DNA of 64,000 bases. Source: Buttiauxella gaviniae. GTDB taxonomy: Bacteria; Pseudomonadota; Gammaproteobacteria; Enterobacterales; Enterobacteriaceae. The DNA is taken from positions 372,001-436,000 of the forward strand of contig NZ_JBFMVT010000002.1 in the NCBI RefSeq assembly GCF_040786275.1, read 5' to 3'. Both the position numbers and the translations under genes were made by a program. The notes under the pieces were generated by a model that made no database searches, was not told the origin of the DNA, and was given only the letters and a program-made list of their open reading frames with translations. Positions within the stretch are counted from its first letter, which is position 1. Every line of letters begins with the position of its first letter. Positions 10,516-19,850 of this stretch are shown piece by piece.

Positions 10516-11307
10516 ATGACACCTTCAACGCACAAATTGTTGTTGAGACTGGCCCCGTGGGCACTGCCGGTTGCGGTTATCGCAATCTGGCAGCTCTCCT
10601 CAAGCGCGGGTTGGCTTTCGACCCGCATCCTCCCTTCTCCGGAAGGGGTGGTCATCGCGTTCTGGAATCTTTCAGCCAGCGGTGAATTGTGGCAGCACCT
10701 GGCTATCAGCTCATGGCGTGCGGTGATTGGTTTCAGCATTGGCGGCTCTTTGGGGTTAACCCTGGGCCTGATTAGCGGCCTGTCACGCTGGGGCGAGCGC
10801 CTGCTGGATAGCTCGATTCAGATGCTGCGCAACGTTCCACACCTGGCGCTTATCCCACTGGTCATTCTCTGGTTCGGCATTGATGAATCAGCAAAAATTT
10901 TCCTGGTGGCCCTCGGCACGCTATTCCCGATCTACATCAACACCTGGCACGGCATCCGCAATATCGACCAGGGATTGCTGGAGATGGCGCGCAGTTATGG
11001 TTTATCCGGCTTCAGCCTGTTCGCGCAGGTGATACTCCCGGGCGCGTTGCCTTCGATAATGGTCGGGATCCGCTTCGCTCTGGGGCTGATGTGGCTGACC
11101 TTAATCGTGGCAGAAACCATTTCTGCTAACTCCGGGATTGGCTACCTGGCGATGAACGCACGTGAATTCTTGCAAACCGATGTTGTGGTGGTCGCCATTA
11201 TTCTGTACGCCCTGCTCGGCAAACTCGCTGATATCAGCGCGCAATTACTCGAACGTGTCTGGCTGCGCTGGCACCCGGCGTACCAGTTACAGGAGGAGAA
11301 CGCATGA
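10516..11307 (+). CDS. ssuC: SsuC, sulfonate ABC transporter permease
   Basis: A 263-residue inner-membrane permease with about six hydrophobic segments, the same length as E. coli SsuC. The cytoplasmic EAA-type loop is seen near M-A-R-S-Y-G-L. The frame is open far upstream into ssuD, but ATG 10516, ten bases after the ssuD stop and preceded by AAGGAA, gives the family start. It overlaps ssuB by 4 bases. Confidence 0.95.
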   Translation: MTPSTHKLLLRLAPWALPVAVIAIWQLSSSAGWLSTRILPSPEGVVIAFWNLSASGELWQHLAISSWRAVIGFSIGGSLGLTLGLISGLSRWGERLLDSSIQMLRNVPHLALIPLVILWFGIDESAKIFLVALGTLFPIYINTWHGIRNIDQGLLEMARSYGLSGFSLFAQVILPGALPSIMVGIRFALGLMWLTLIVAETISANSGIGYLAMNAREFLQTDVVVVAIILYALLGKLADISAQLLERVWLRWHPAYQLQEENA

Positions 11308-12077
11308 ATACCGCTCGTTTAAACCAGGGGACTCCCCTACTCCTTAACAGCGTGACTAAACGCTACGGCAATAAAACGATTCTCGATGAACTTGAGCTCC
11401 ATATTCCTGCCGGGCAATTTGTTGCGGTAGTTGGGCGCAGCGGCGGGGGCAAAAGTACATTGCTGCGTTTGCTGGCCGGGTTGGAAAACCCCAATGGCGG
11501 CTCACTTATTGCCGGAAATGCGCCCTTGCGCGAAAGCCAGGACGAAACGCGTTTAATGTTTCAGGACGCCCGTTTGTTGCCATGGAAATCGGTGATTAAC
11601 AATGTTGGCCTGGGGCTTAAAGGCAACTGGAAAGAGGCGGCGACCAGGGCGCTGGAAGCGGTAGGCCTTGCGAATCGCGCAACAGAATGGCCAGCGGCAC
11701 TTTCCGGCGGCCAGAAGCAGCGTGTGGCACTCGCTCGCGCCCTGATTCATCGCCCGCGTCTTTTACTGCTCGATGAACCTCTGGGTGCGCTGGATGCGCT
11801 GACGCGTATCGAAATGCAGGAGTTAATTGTTTCGCTGTGGCAGGAGCACGGTTTTACGGTGTTGCTGGTGACGCACGATGTGAGCGAAGCCGTCGCTATG
11901 GCGGATCGGGTTTTACTGATTGAAGAAGGGAAGATTGGCCTCGACCTGACCGTTGATTTACCTCGCCCACGTAAGCTCGGCTCTGTCCGGCTGGCTGAAC
12001 TGGAAGCGCAGGTATTGGAACGCGTGATGAAGCGGCAGGTGGTGGAAGAACCGGAGCGCGTGGTGCGCACCGGTTAA
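11304..12077 (+). CDS. ssuB: SsuB, sulfonate ABC transporter ATPase
   Basis: A 257-residue ATP-binding subunit of SsuABC. Walker A G-R-S-G-G-G-K-S is near residue 50, signature L-S-G-G-Q-K-Q-R near 134 and Walker B L-L-L-L-D-E-P near 155. An AGGAGG site precedes the ATG. It is the last gene of the operon and converges on pepN; the 89 bases between hold a BIME that may also serve as the 3' processing or termination signal. Confidence 0.96.
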   Translation: MNTARLNQGTPLLLNSVTKRYGNKTILDELELHIPAGQFVAVVGRSGGGKSTLLRLLAGLENPNGGSLIAGNAPLRESQDETRLMFQDARLLPWKSVINNVGLGLKGNWKEAATRALEAVGLANRATEWPAALSGGQKQRVALARALIHRPRLLLLDEPLGALDALTRIEMQELIVSLWQEHGFTVLLVTHDVSEAVAMADRVLLIEEGKIGLDLTVDLPRPRKLGSVRLAELEAQVLERVMKRQVVEEPERVVRTG

Positions 12078-12082
12078 GAGAG

Positions 12083-12159
12083 CGTCGGGTGACGCTGTCG
12101 CTTACCCGACCTACATCGGGTTCGTAGGGTGGATAAGCGATAGCGCCATCCACCTTACA
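12083..12159. repeat. BIME: two inverted REP palindromes between ssuB and pepN
   Basis: Two REP-type units in opposite orientation: 12084-12114 (GTCGGGTGACGC...ACCCGACCTAC) and 12124-12153 (GTAGGGTGGATAAGC...CATCCACC). Each folds into an imperfect hairpin with the GCGATAGCG-type central bases typical of enterobacterial REPs. It sits in the gap of a convergent gene pair. Confidence 0.9.
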
Positions 12160-12166
12160 AGTCCTT

Positions 12167-14779
12167 TTACGCCAATGCCTTAGTGATTTTCTCGAACAGA
12201 TCGCCCGACAAATTCTCCAGCCCTTTTAGTTGCTCCAGCGCCGCACGCATCATCTCCTGACGTTTCACGTCGTAGCGTTTGAGGCGAATCAATGGCTCAA
12301 TCAGACGCGACGCCACCTGCGGGTTACGGTGGTTCAACTCACTGAGCATTTCCACCATAAATTGATACCCGCTGCCATCAAGTGCATGGAATGCAGACGG
12401 GTTACCCGCAGCAAACGCGCCAATCAGCGAACGAACGCGGTTTGGGTTGCTGATGCTAAATGAACGGTGGTTCAACAATTCACGCACTTTGCTCAGCGTA
12501 TCTGCGGCCGGGCTGGTGGCTTGCAAGACAAACCATTTATCCATGACCAGACCGTCCTGATGCCATTTCTCATCAAACGCGGCCAGCAGTTCTGCACGAC
12601 ATGGCAATTGTGCGGCAACAGATGCAGACAAGGCGGCAATAGAGTCCGTCATGTTATCTGCACTTTCATACTGCTTACGCACCAGTTGCTCCGCAAGCTG
12701 TTGCTCGCCGAAAGCCAGATAACGCAGGCAAGTATTGCGCAGCGCACGTTTGCCGATATCCGCATGTTCAACGCGATAAGCATCGAGTTTGTTGGCGTTG
12801 TAAACCGCGAGGAATTCGTCAGCCAGTTCGTTTGCCAGCGTGCGGGTCAATGCTTCATGCACGGCAGCGATCGCCTGCGGATCGATTTTCTGGAACAGCT
12901 CGGCAATTTCATTTTGCGACGGCAGCGTCAGAATTTCTGCCGCCAGCGCCGGATCGATTTTCTCATCAAGCAGAATGGCGCGGAACGCATCGGCAACGTG
13001 CAGCGGCAGCGATAACGGCTGACCCTGCTGGCTACGGTTTACATTCAGTTTGATGTAGGTTGCCAGCAGACTTTGCGCGGCGTCCCAACGGGAGAAATCG
13101 TTACGCGCATGGCGCATCAGGAATGTCAGTTGCTGATCGCTCCATTTGTACTCCAGTCTCACCGGCGCTGAGAACTCACGCAGTAAAGACGGAACCGGCT
13201 GGAAATAGACATTATCAAAGACAAATGTCTGTTCGGCCTGGGTCACATTCAGCACATGGTGAATCGGGTGACCATTTTTTTGCAGCGGAATGACTTTGCC
13301 TTCGTTGTCATACAGTTCGATATCGAACGGAATATGCAGCGGCTGCTTTTCTTGCTGCTCAGCGGTTGGCGGCGTCGTCTGGCTGATGGTCAGCGTGTAC
13401 AGCTCTTTTTCCGGATCGTAGTCATCACGAACGGTGACTACTGGCGTACCGGCCTGGCTGTACCAACGGCGGAAGTGTGACAGGTCAACATTCGACGCAT
13501 CTTCCATCGCCTGAACGAAATCATCGCAGGTCGCAGCACTACCGTCATGGCGCTCAAAATAGAGCTGCATGCCTTTCTGGAAATTCTCTTCGCCAAGCAA
13601 GGTATGCAGCATGCGGATAACTTCAGACCCCTTCTCATACACCGTCAGAGTATAGAAGTTATTCATTTCAATAACTTTATCCGGGCGAATTGGGTGCGCC
13701 ATCGGGCTTGCATCTTCAGCAAACTGCATCGCACGCATGGTGCGCACGTTTTGAATGCGGTTAACCGCGCGAGAACCCAGGTCAGAGCTAAATTCTTGAT
13801 CGCGGAAAACAGTCAGCCCTTCTTTCAGGCTTAGCTGGAACCAGTCGCGGCACGTTACGCGGTTGCCGGTCCAGTTATGGAAATATTCGTGACCGATAAC
13901 ACGCTCAATATCGAGATAATCTTTATCCGTCGCCGTTTCCGCTCGCGCCAGCACATATTTAGAGTTAAAGACGTTCAGGCCTTTGTTCTCCATCGCGCCC
14001 ATATTGAAGAAGTCCACGGCGACAATCATGTAGATGTCGAGGTCGTATTCCAGGCCGAAACGGGTTTCATCCCATTTCATCGAGGCTTTCAGAGAGGTCA
14101 TCGCCCAGCTTGCGCGATCTAAATTGCCGCGGTCGACAAACAGTTCCAGCGCCACGTCACGGCCTGAACGCGTTTTGAAGGAATCGCGCAGCACGTCGAA
14201 ATCACCCGCTACCAGCGCAAACAGATAGCAAGGTTTCGGGAATGGATCTTGCCACTGCACCCAGTGGCGGCCATTATCCAGCTCGCCTTCGGCAATGCGG
14301 TTACCGTTAGATAAAAGGAAAGGATATTGTTTTTTATCGGCGATGATTTTGGTGGTGAAGCGCGCCAGAACGTCTGGTCGATCAAGATACCAGGTAATGT
14401 GGCGGAAACCTTCGGCCTCACACTGAGTACAAAGCGCATCGCCAGAAAGGTAAAGACCTTCCAGCGCGGTATTCGTTGCAGGGCTGATTTCATTCACGAT
14501 GGTCAGCGTGAAGGTTTCCGGCAGTGATTCAATGATCAGTGCACCCTCTTCCTGGTGATAATTTTCCCAGGCGGCACCGTTAACATCGATTGAAACCAGC
14601 GTCAGATCCTCACCGTCAAGACGCAAAGGCGCATCTGCCGCGCCCAGGCGGTTAATTTGACTAACGGCGGTGACCAGGGTTTTTGTGGCATCAAGGTCAA
14701 AGGTCAAATCGATATCGGTAATCGTGTAATCCGGCGCACGGTAGTCGTGGCGATATTTGGCTTGTGGCTGTTGTGTCAT
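12167..14779 (-). CDS. pepN: PepN, aminopeptidase N
   Basis: An 870-residue M1 zinc aminopeptidase, the same length as E. coli PepN, the main cytoplasmic enzyme for trimming N-terminal residues from small peptides. The exopeptidase motif G-A-M-E-N and the zinc site H-E-Y-F-H with the downstream glutamate (L-K-E-G-L-T) are intact. The four-domain length is complete with the C-terminal alpha-helical region. It is divergent from pncB and convergent with ssuB, as in E. coli. Confidence 0.97.
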   Translation of the reverse strand: MTQQPQAKYRHDYRAPDYTITDIDLTFDLDATKTLVTAVSQINRLGAADAPLRLDGEDLTLVSIDVNGAAWENYHQEEGALIIESLPETFTLTIVNEISPATNTALEGLYLSGDALCTQCEAEGFRHITWYLDRPDVLARFTTKIIADKKQYPFLLSNGNRIAEGELDNGRHWVQWQDPFPKPCYLFALVAGDFDVLRDSFKTRSGRDVALELFVDRGNLDRASWAMTSLKASMKWDETRFGLEYDLDIYMIVAVDFFNMGAMENKGLNVFNSKYVLARAETATDKDYLDIERVIGHEYFHNWTGNRVTCRDWFQLSLKEGLTVFRDQEFSSDLGSRAVNRIQNVRTMRAMQFAEDASPMAHPIRPDKVIEMNNFYTLTVYEKGSEVIRMLHTLLGEENFQKGMQLYFERHDGSAATCDDFVQAMEDASNVDLSHFRRWYSQAGTPVVTVRDDYDPEKELYTLTISQTTPPTAEQQEKQPLHIPFDIELYDNEGKVIPLQKNGHPIHHVLNVTQAEQTFVFDNVYFQPVPSLLREFSAPVRLEYKWSDQQLTFLMRHARNDFSRWDAAQSLLATYIKLNVNRSQQGQPLSLPLHVADAFRAILLDEKIDPALAAEILTLPSQNEIAELFQKIDPQAIAAVHEALTRTLANELADEFLAVYNANKLDAYRVEHADIGKRALRNTCLRYLAFGEQQLAEQLVRKQYESADNMTDSIAALSASVAAQLPCRAELLAAFDEKWHQDGLVMDKWFVLQATSPAADTLSKVRELLNHRSFSISNPNRVRSLIGAFAAGNPSAFHALDGSGYQFMVEMLSELNHRNPQVASRLIEPLIRLKRYDVKRQEMMRAALEQLKGLENLSGDLFEKITKALA

Positions 14780-14941
14780 AAAAAACCTTATACATCATCG
14801 GTAAGTTTGCGGAGTTCAGTCTATTCCTGTTGCCCTGATGTTGCCACGCAGAATCATCATCTTTTCTGGGCTTCTCACATGAATTTCAACATTGTTATAA
14901 CAAGCGGCACGAATTGCCATCGACCATCACGAAATGTTCGT

Positions 14942-15024
14942 TATAACCTAAATAATTCGAGTTGTGGTTAGACGGTAAGTGAGTGCAGCCAACACCCCCA
15001 CAGCTCGAAGTATGACGGTTATAT
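14942..15024. repeat. 83-bp palindromic intergenic repeat upstream of pncB
   Basis: A near-palindrome with about 24-base arms. The left arm starts TATAACC and runs to CGAGTTGTGG; the right arm, read on the opposite strand, starts TATAACC and runs to CGAGCTGTGG. The core contains GTGAGTGCAGCCAACA. The arms differ at only a few positions, so the element folds into one long hairpin. It resembles short palindromic intergenic repeats I recall from Serratia, Yersinia and Enterobacter genomes, but I cannot assign a named family. It holds no reading frame of note. Confidence 0.75.
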
Positions 15025-15034
15025 TGTGATCCGG

Positions 15035-15063
15035 GTTTAATAAACAGATAATCAGGGTATACT
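15035..15063 (+). promoter_or_regulatory. Probable pncB promoter with overlapping palindrome
   Basis: TATACT at 15058-15063 is a good -10 element, and a perfect 11-base palindrome GTTTAATAAAC (15035-15045) covers the -35 position. The position suits a repressor site. E. coli and Salmonella pncB are controlled by NadR, but the half-site spacing here does not match the spaced box I remember, so the repressor is not assigned. Confidence 0.45.
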
Positions 15064-15128
15064 CCTGCGTCTTTTATCTGCTTAGCCCTTGATGGAAACG
15101 CTCCTGTGAGAGGATGCTGCAACGCGCC

Positions 15129-16331
15129 ATGACACGACACGCTTCCCCGATTTTGCAAACGCTTCTGGATACTGACGCCTATAAGCTTCATATGCAGCAG
15201 GCGGTATTCCACCGTTATCACGACGTGAGCGTCGCGGCCGAGTTCCGTTGCCGCGGTGACGATCTGCTGGGTATTTATGCAGATGCCATCCGTGAACAGG
15301 TTGATTTAATGCAGCACCTCGCGCTTACCGACGAGGAGTTTGTTTTCCTGAACACTCTGCCTTTCTTTAAAGCAGATTATCTCACGTGGCTGCGTACTTT
15401 CCGCTACGACCCCACTCAGGTGCATATCAGCAATAACAACGGTCACTTAGACATCCGTCTGACCGGTTCATGGCTGGAAGTGATTATGTGGGAAGTACCT
15501 TTGTTGGCGGTGATAAGCGAAGTGGTGCATCAACACCGCTCGCCTGGCGTCACCCCGCAAATGGCGCTGGAACACCTGGAAAGCAAACTAGTTGAGTTCA
15601 AAGAACTGACGGCAGATATCGATCTGAGCGCATTCCGCCTGATGGATTTCGGCACGCGCCGCCGTTTCTCTCGTGAAGTGCAGGAGGCTATTGCGAGCCG
15701 TCTGCAACAAGAAACGTGGTTTGTGGGTACCAGCAACTACGATTTAGCGCACCGCTTGAATTTAACCCCAATGGGCACTCAGGCGCACGAATGGTTCCAG
15801 GCGCATCAACAAATTAGCCCGGTTCTGGCGAATAGCCAACGCGCGGCGCTTCAGGCCTGGCTTGATGAATATCCTGATAAACTCGGCATCGCGCTGACCG
15901 ACTGCATCACCATGGATGCTTTCTTACGCGACTTTGACCTGTCGTTCGCAAGCCTTTATCAAGGGCTGCGTCATGATTCCGGGGATCCGGTTGAATGGGG
16001 CGAAAAAGCAATCGCTCACTACGAAGCGCTGGGCATTGACCCGAAAACCAAAGTGCTGGTGTTTTCCGATAATCTCGATTTACCGAAAGCCATTGAGCTT
16101 TATCGCCATTTCTGCACGCTTGTAAATCTGAGTTTTGGCATTGGTACCCGTCTGACGTGCGATATTCCGCAGGTTAAGCCACTGAATATTGTTATCAAGC
16201 TGGTGGAGTGTAACGGCAAGCCGGTCGCCAAACTTTCTGACAGCCCCGGCAAAACCATTTGCCACGATAAAGCCTTCGTACGCGCACTGCGTAAAGCCTT
16301 CGATTTACCGCAGGTTAAAAAAGCCAGCTGA
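15129..16331 (+). CDS. pncB: PncB, nicotinate phosphoribosyltransferase
   Basis: A 400-residue cytoplasmic enzyme of the NAD salvage pathway that joins nicotinate to PRPP with ATP hydrolysis. Family sequences include D-T-D-A-Y-K near residue 15, F-R-C-R-G-D-D and G-T-S-N-Y-D, and the phosphohistidine region G-L-R-H-D-S-G-D-P. The frame opens at ATG 15114, but ATG 15129 gives the E. coli length of 400 and leaves a proper gap after the GAGAGG site, so I use it. A 23-residue-plus hairpin follows the stop. Confidence 0.95.
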   Translation: MTRHASPILQTLLDTDAYKLHMQQAVFHRYHDVSVAAEFRCRGDDLLGIYADAIREQVDLMQHLALTDEEFVFLNTLPFFKADYLTWLRTFRYDPTQVHISNNNGHLDIRLTGSWLEVIMWEVPLLAVISEVVHQHRSPGVTPQMALEHLESKLVEFKELTADIDLSAFRLMDFGTRRRFSREVQEAIASRLQQETWFVGTSNYDLAHRLNLTPMGTQAHEWFQAHQQISPVLANSQRAALQAWLDEYPDKLGIALTDCITMDAFLRDFDLSFASLYQGLRHDSGDPVEWGEKAIAHYEALGIDPKTKVLVFSDNLDLPKAIELYRHFCTLVNLSFGIGTRLTCDIPQVKPLNIVIKLVECNGKPVAKLSDSPGKTICHDKAFVRALRKAFDLPQVKKAS

Positions 16332-16342
16332 TTCAAATAAAA

Positions 16343-16372
16343 CCCATAAACCGAAACTATCCGGTTTATGGG
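16343..16372 (+). terminator. Hairpin after pncB
   Basis: An 11-bp perfect stem CCCATAAACCG/CGGTTTATGGG with an eight-base loop, 11 bases past the pncB stop. The following tract is pyrimidine-rich (CCTCTTCTGCCTCTTT), not a clean T run, so termination may be partial. Confidence 0.65.
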
Positions 16373-16505
16373 CCTCTTCTGCCTCTTTATTTCATATCCG
16401 GATGCGATTTCTGCTTGTCTGATTGCTCGCGACAGGTAACATAGATAACCCCCGATTGTGGGTAATTATTTTTTTTGTCACTGACTAATTAATAGAGAGA
16501 AAAAT

Positions 16506-17906
16506 ATGAGCGTTGTGCCTGTAGCCGACGTACTCCAGGGCCGCGTAGCCGTTGACCAAGAAGTCACCGTGCGCGGATGGGTGCGTACTCGTAGAGATTC
16601 AAAAGCTGGTATCTCCTTCCTCGCCGTCTATGACGGTTCCTGCTTCTCTCCTGTACAGGCCGTCATTAATAATTCTCTACCTAATTACAATGATGACGTA
16701 CTGCGCCTGACCACCGGCTGCTCCGTTGTGGTCACCGGTAAAGTTGTAGAGTCTCTCGGTCAGGGCCAGAGCTTTGAAATCCAGGCCACCGACGTGGAAG
16801 TCACCGGTTGGGTTGACGATCCGGATACTTACCCAATGGCGGCAAAACGCCACAGCATTGAATATCTGCGTGAAGTTGCCCACTTGCGTCCGCGCACCAA
16901 CATGATTGGCGCTGTCGCTCGCGTGCGTCATACCCTTGCGCAAGCATTGCACCGGTTCTTCCATGAGCAGGGTTATTTCTGGGTTTCTACTCCGCTGATT
17001 ACCGCCTCTGATACCGAAGGCGCAGGCGAGATGTTCCGCGTTTCTACGCTCGACCTCGAAAACCTGCCGCGCACCGATGCAGGTAAAATTGATTTCGATA
17101 AAGACTTCTTTGGTAAAGAAGCGTTCCTGACCGTATCCGGCCAGTTGAACGGCGAAACCTATGCGTGTGCGTTGTCCAAGGTTTATACCTTCGGCCCAAC
17201 TTTCCGCGCAGAAAACTCCAACACCAGCCGCCACCTGGCGGAGTTCTGGATGCTCGAGCCAGAAGTGGCTTTTGCTGACCTGAACGACGTAGCAGGCCTG
17301 GCTGAAGCGATGCTGAAGTATGTCTTTAAAGCCGTACTGGACGAGCGCATGGATGATATGCAGTTCTTCGCCGAGCGCGTTGACAAAGATGCAGTGGAAC
17401 GTTTACAGCGCTTCATCGAAGCTGACTTTGCCCAGGTTGATTACACCGACGCGGTTACAATTCTTGAAAACTGTGGTCAGAAATTCGAGAACCCCGTTTA
17501 CTGGGGCGTAGATCTCTCCTCCGAGCATGAACGTTATCTTGCTGAGCAGCACTTCAAAGCGCCAGTGGTAGTGAAAAACTATCCGAAAGATATTAAGGCG
17601 TTCTATATGCGCCTTAACGAAGACGGTAAAACCGTTGCCGCAATGGACGTATTAGCGCCGGGTATCGGTGAAATCATCGGGGGTTCTCAGCGTGAAGAGC
17701 GTCTGGATGTGCTGGATGCGCGTATGGCTGAGATGGGTCTGAATAAAGAAGACTACTGGTGGTACCGCGATCTGCGTCGTTACGGCACTGTTCCGCACTC
17801 CGGTTTCGGTCTTGGTTTTGAGCGTCTGATTGCCTATGTGACCGGCGTTCAGAACGTTCGTGATGTGATTCCATTCCCACGCACACCACGCAACGCGAAC
17901 TTCTAA
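16506..17906 (+). CDS. asnS: AsnS, asparaginyl-tRNA synthetase
   Basis: A 466-residue class IIb aminoacyl-tRNA synthetase, the same length as E. coli AsnS. The N-terminal OB-fold anticodon-binding domain (about 1-100, with V-R-G-W-V-R-T-R-R) is followed by the catalytic domain. Class II motif 2 is the [10 protein letters not shown] region and motif 3 is G-F-G-L-G-F-E-R. An AGAGAGA-type site precedes the ATG. A strong terminator follows. Confidence 0.98.
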   Translation: MSVVPVADVLQGRVAVDQEVTVRGWVRTRRDSKAGISFLAVYDGSCFSPVQAVINNSLPNYNDDVLRLTTGCSVVVTGKVVESLGQGQSFEIQATDVEVTGWVDDPDTYPMAAKRHSIEYLREVAHLRPRTNMIGAVARVRHTLAQALHRFFHEQGYFWVSTPLITASDTEGAGEMFRVSTLDLENLPRTDAGKIDFDKDFFGKEAFLTVSGQLNGETYACALSKVYTFGPTFRAENSNTSRHLAEFWMLEPEVAFADLNDVAGLAEAMLKYVFKAVLDERMDDMQFFAERVDKDAVERLQRFIEADFAQVDYTDAVTILENCGQKFENPVYWGVDLSSEHERYLAEQHFKAPVVVKNYPKDIKAFYMRLNEDGKTVAAMDVLAPGIGEIIGGSQREERLDVLDARMAEMGLNKEDYWWYRDLRRYGTVPHSGFGLGFERLIAYVTGVQNVRDVIPFPRTPRNANF

Positions 17907-17922
17907 GCCGTCAGATTTATTA

Positions 17923-17947
17923 AGGCCAGCCTCGCTGGCCTTTTTTG
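17923..17947 (+). terminator. Rho-independent terminator of asnS
   Basis: Stem GGCCAGC (17924-17930) pairs with GCTGGCC (17934-17940) around a CTC loop and is followed by TTTTTT. It lies 16 bases after the asnS stop. Confidence 0.92.
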
Positions 17948-18303
17948 TACCTGTTACCGCAACGTCTTTTTTCTTCAACGAACGTTAAACAAACGTCAAT
18001 TTCAACCCTATTCCGCAACTCCCCCGTTACCAATTGTGTCTGTGAAACAGACAAACACAAAATAACCTTACTTTTCGCTGGCGCACGCATTTTATTAGCG
18101 GGCTTAGCATATTTGCGTCATTTTTGCACAGATGTCTGGACATCTAAAAATGACTCAAAGAATGTACAAATGTTAATGAAAAGTATGACCACTTTTCAGT
18201 TATGCGAATTAAACATAAGTAATTCATATATATATGTTAAGGAAGTTGGTTTTTTATACGAAGCGGCGAAGAAGTTTGAGGTGGTTCACAAAGTTCCATA
18301 AAA
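17948..18303. other. AT-rich upstream region of ompF without a gene
   Basis: About 355 bases between the asnS terminator and the OmpR sites. It is AT-rich. A 118-codon open frame crosses it but has no ribosome-binding site and a composition unlike the neighbouring genes, so I do not call it. In E. coli this stretch carries a distal OmpR site and IHF sites that bend the DNA; those are plausible here but I cannot place them. Confidence 0.6.
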
Positions 18304-18365
18304 TACATATTTAGTTACATATACTTTCTTTTTGTAACTCACTCTCGATGTTTGTAGCACTTTCT
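18304..18365 (+). promoter_or_regulatory. OmpR-binding array upstream of ompF
   Basis: Three consecutive segments correspond to the E. coli F1-F2-F3 OmpR sites: TTAGTTACATATAC, TTCTTTTTGTAACTC and GTTTGTAGCACTTTC. The last is identical over most of its length to the E. coli F3 site. Known biology: phosphorylated OmpR activates and, at high osmolarity, represses ompF through these sites. Confidence 0.8.
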
Positions 18366-18368
18366 GGC

Positions 18369-18405
18369 TAGCGAAACGGTTTCATGGATGGAAAGATGCC
18401 TGACA
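18369..18405 (+). promoter_or_regulatory. ompF promoter
   Basis: -35-like TAGCGA (18369-18374), 17-base spacer, and -10 AAAGAT (18392-18397), matching the E. coli ompF promoter, with the start expected near 18405. Weak -10 and -35 elements fit the need for OmpR. Confidence 0.8.
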
Positions 18406-18457
18406 GATACAGAAAGACACCAAACTCTCATCAATAGTTCCGTACAGAATTATTGAC

Positions 18458-18507
18458 GGCAGTGGCAGGTGTCACAAAAAAACTAATGAGGGTAATAAAT
18501 AATGATG
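18458..18507 (+). promoter_or_regulatory. MicF RNA target in the ompF leader
   Basis: The leader around GGCAGTGGCAGGTGTCA, the A-run and the TGAGGGTAATAAATA just before ATG is almost identical to the E. coli ompF leader that pairs with the small RNA MicF, including the ribosome-binding site. The micF gene is not in this window; regulation by it is inferred from conservation. Confidence 0.8.
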
Positions 18508-19662
18508 AAGCGCAATATTCTGGCAGTGGTTATCCCTGCTCTGCTGGTAGCCGGTGCAGCTAACGCTGCAGAAATCTATAACAAAAACGGCAACAAACTG
18601 GACTTCTACGGTAAAGCTGTAGGTGAGCATCAGTGGACAACTGAAGGCAAAAGCAATAACAACGACAGCACCTATGCCCGTGTTGGCTTCAAAGGTGAAA
18701 CCCAGATCAATGACCAGATGACTGGTTACGGTCAGTGGGAATACAACATGAACGCTTCCAATGCGGAAGGCGCTCAAAGCACTGCAACCCGTCTGGCATT
18801 TGCTGGTCTGAAATTTGGTGATGCAGGCTCCCTGGATTACGGCCGTAACTACGGTGCAATCTACGATGTAGCTGCTTACACTGATATGCTGGTTGTATGG
18901 GGCGGCGACTCTTGGGCTGCTACCGACAACTTCATGAACGGCCGTACTACTGGCGTTCTGACCTATCGTAACAGCAACTTCTTCGGTCTGGTTGATGGTC
19001 TGGCATTTGCAGTTCAATACCAAGGCAAAAACGAGCGTAGCAACCCAATTGCAGCTACCTATAACGAAGATGGTTCCGTTAAAACTATCGGTTACGGCGG
19101 CAACGGCGCTAAAGCGAACGGCGAAGGCGTAAGCACCGCGGTAACTTATGACTTGGGCGAAGGCTTCAGCGTTGCAGCTGGTTATGAAAATGCTGACCGT
19201 ACTGATGAGCAAGTTGCTGCTGGCAACAGCGCTAACTGGGCAAGCGCTAACGGTAGCCGTGCTGAAGCATGGTCAACCGCTGCTAAATACGATGCAAACA
19301 ACGTATACGCTGCAGTTATGTATGCTGAAACTCAGAACATGACTCGTGAAGCTGACAACAACTTCGCAAACAAAACTCAGAACATCGAAGCTGTGGTTCA
19401 ATACCAATTCGACTTCGGCCTGCGTCCATCTGTAGGTTACGTGCAGTCTAAAGGTAAAGACCTGAAAGCACGCGGTGGCTTCGGCGGCGGCGATGCTGAC
19501 CTGGTTAAATACGTAGAAGTGGGTGCATGGTACTACTTCAACAAAAACATGAACGTATACGCTGCATACCAGTTCAACCTGCTGGACGACAACAGCTACA
19601 CTGCTCAGTCTGATGTTAATACTAACGATCTGGCAACTGTTGGTATCGTTTACCAGTTCTAA
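18502..19662 (+). CDS. ompF: OmpF-type general porin
   Basis: A 386-residue outer-membrane trimeric 16-strand porin. The signal peptide is residues 1-22 (cut before A-E-I-Y-N-K). The start M-M-K-R-N-I-L, the leader and the asnS-ompF-aspC order make it OmpF rather than OmpC. The C-terminal strand ends in V-Y-Q-F. It is 24 residues longer than E. coli OmpF, mainly in surface loops near residues 175-205 and 235-260. Odd point: in constriction loop L3 the near-universal L-P-E-F-G-G-D motif reads L-V-V-W-G-G-D (residues 130-136), losing the acidic eyelet residue equivalent to E. coli Glu117; the aspartate equivalent to Asp113 and the basic eyelet residues (K38, R60, R97, R148) remain. A different pore selectivity is an inference. 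Confidence 0.95.
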   Translation: MMKRNILAVVIPALLVAGAANAAEIYNKNGNKLDFYGKAVGEHQWTTEGKSNNNDSTYARVGFKGETQINDQMTGYGQWEYNMNASNAEGAQSTATRLAFAGLKFGDAGSLDYGRNYGAIYDVAAYTDMLVVWGGDSWAATDNFMNGRTTGVLTYRNSNFFGLVDGLAFAVQYQGKNERSNPIAATYNEDGSVKTIGYGGNGAKANGEGVSTAVTYDLGEGFSVAAGYENADRTDEQVAAGNSANWASANGSRAEAWSTAAKYDANNVYAAVMYAETQNMTREADNNFANKTQNIEAVVQYQFDFGLRPSVGYVQSKGKDLKARGGFGGGDADLVKYVEVGAWYYFNKNMNVYAAYQFNLLDDNSYTAQSDVNTNDLATVGIVYQF

Positions 19663-19693
19663 TTATCCAGCAACGTTGGTTGCAGGATGGTTT

Positions 19694-19722
19694 AAAAACA
19701 GGGCTTCGGCCCTGTTTTTTTA
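19694..19722 (+). terminator. Rho-independent terminator of ompF
   Basis: Stem AAAAACAGGGC pairs with GCCCTGTTTTT around a TTCG tetraloop (19705-19708) with a trailing T run. Confidence 0.93.
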
Positions 19723-19850
19723 TGCCTGAAAAGCAGGAAAAATTAACTTGTGACGAGCCCTGTCTCTTTTTGTTGCAAACGGTTGGCATTTGCTAAAACA
19801 GCAGTTAACCTGAGAGCGTTACTCCCTCGATATCAAAATGGAAACTCGTC

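Noticed and set aside
9966-10739. A 257-codon open frame antisense to ssuD and ssuC
   Set aside because: It crosses the junction of two conserved genes on the opposite strand and shows no family resemblance.
15035-15045. Palindrome GTTTAATAAAC at pncB as a NadR box
   Set aside because: The half-sites resemble NadR boxes but the spacer is one base rather than the longer spacer I remember, so I list only a promoter with an unassigned palindrome.
17945-18301. A 118-codon open frame between asnS and ompF
   Set aside because: It begins inside the asnS terminator, lacks a ribosome-binding site and covers the ompF upstream control region.
18472-19212. A 246-codon open frame antisense to ompF
   Set aside because: Strong codon bias of a highly expressed porin often leaves the antisense frame open; its start lies inside the porin gene and no domain is visible.
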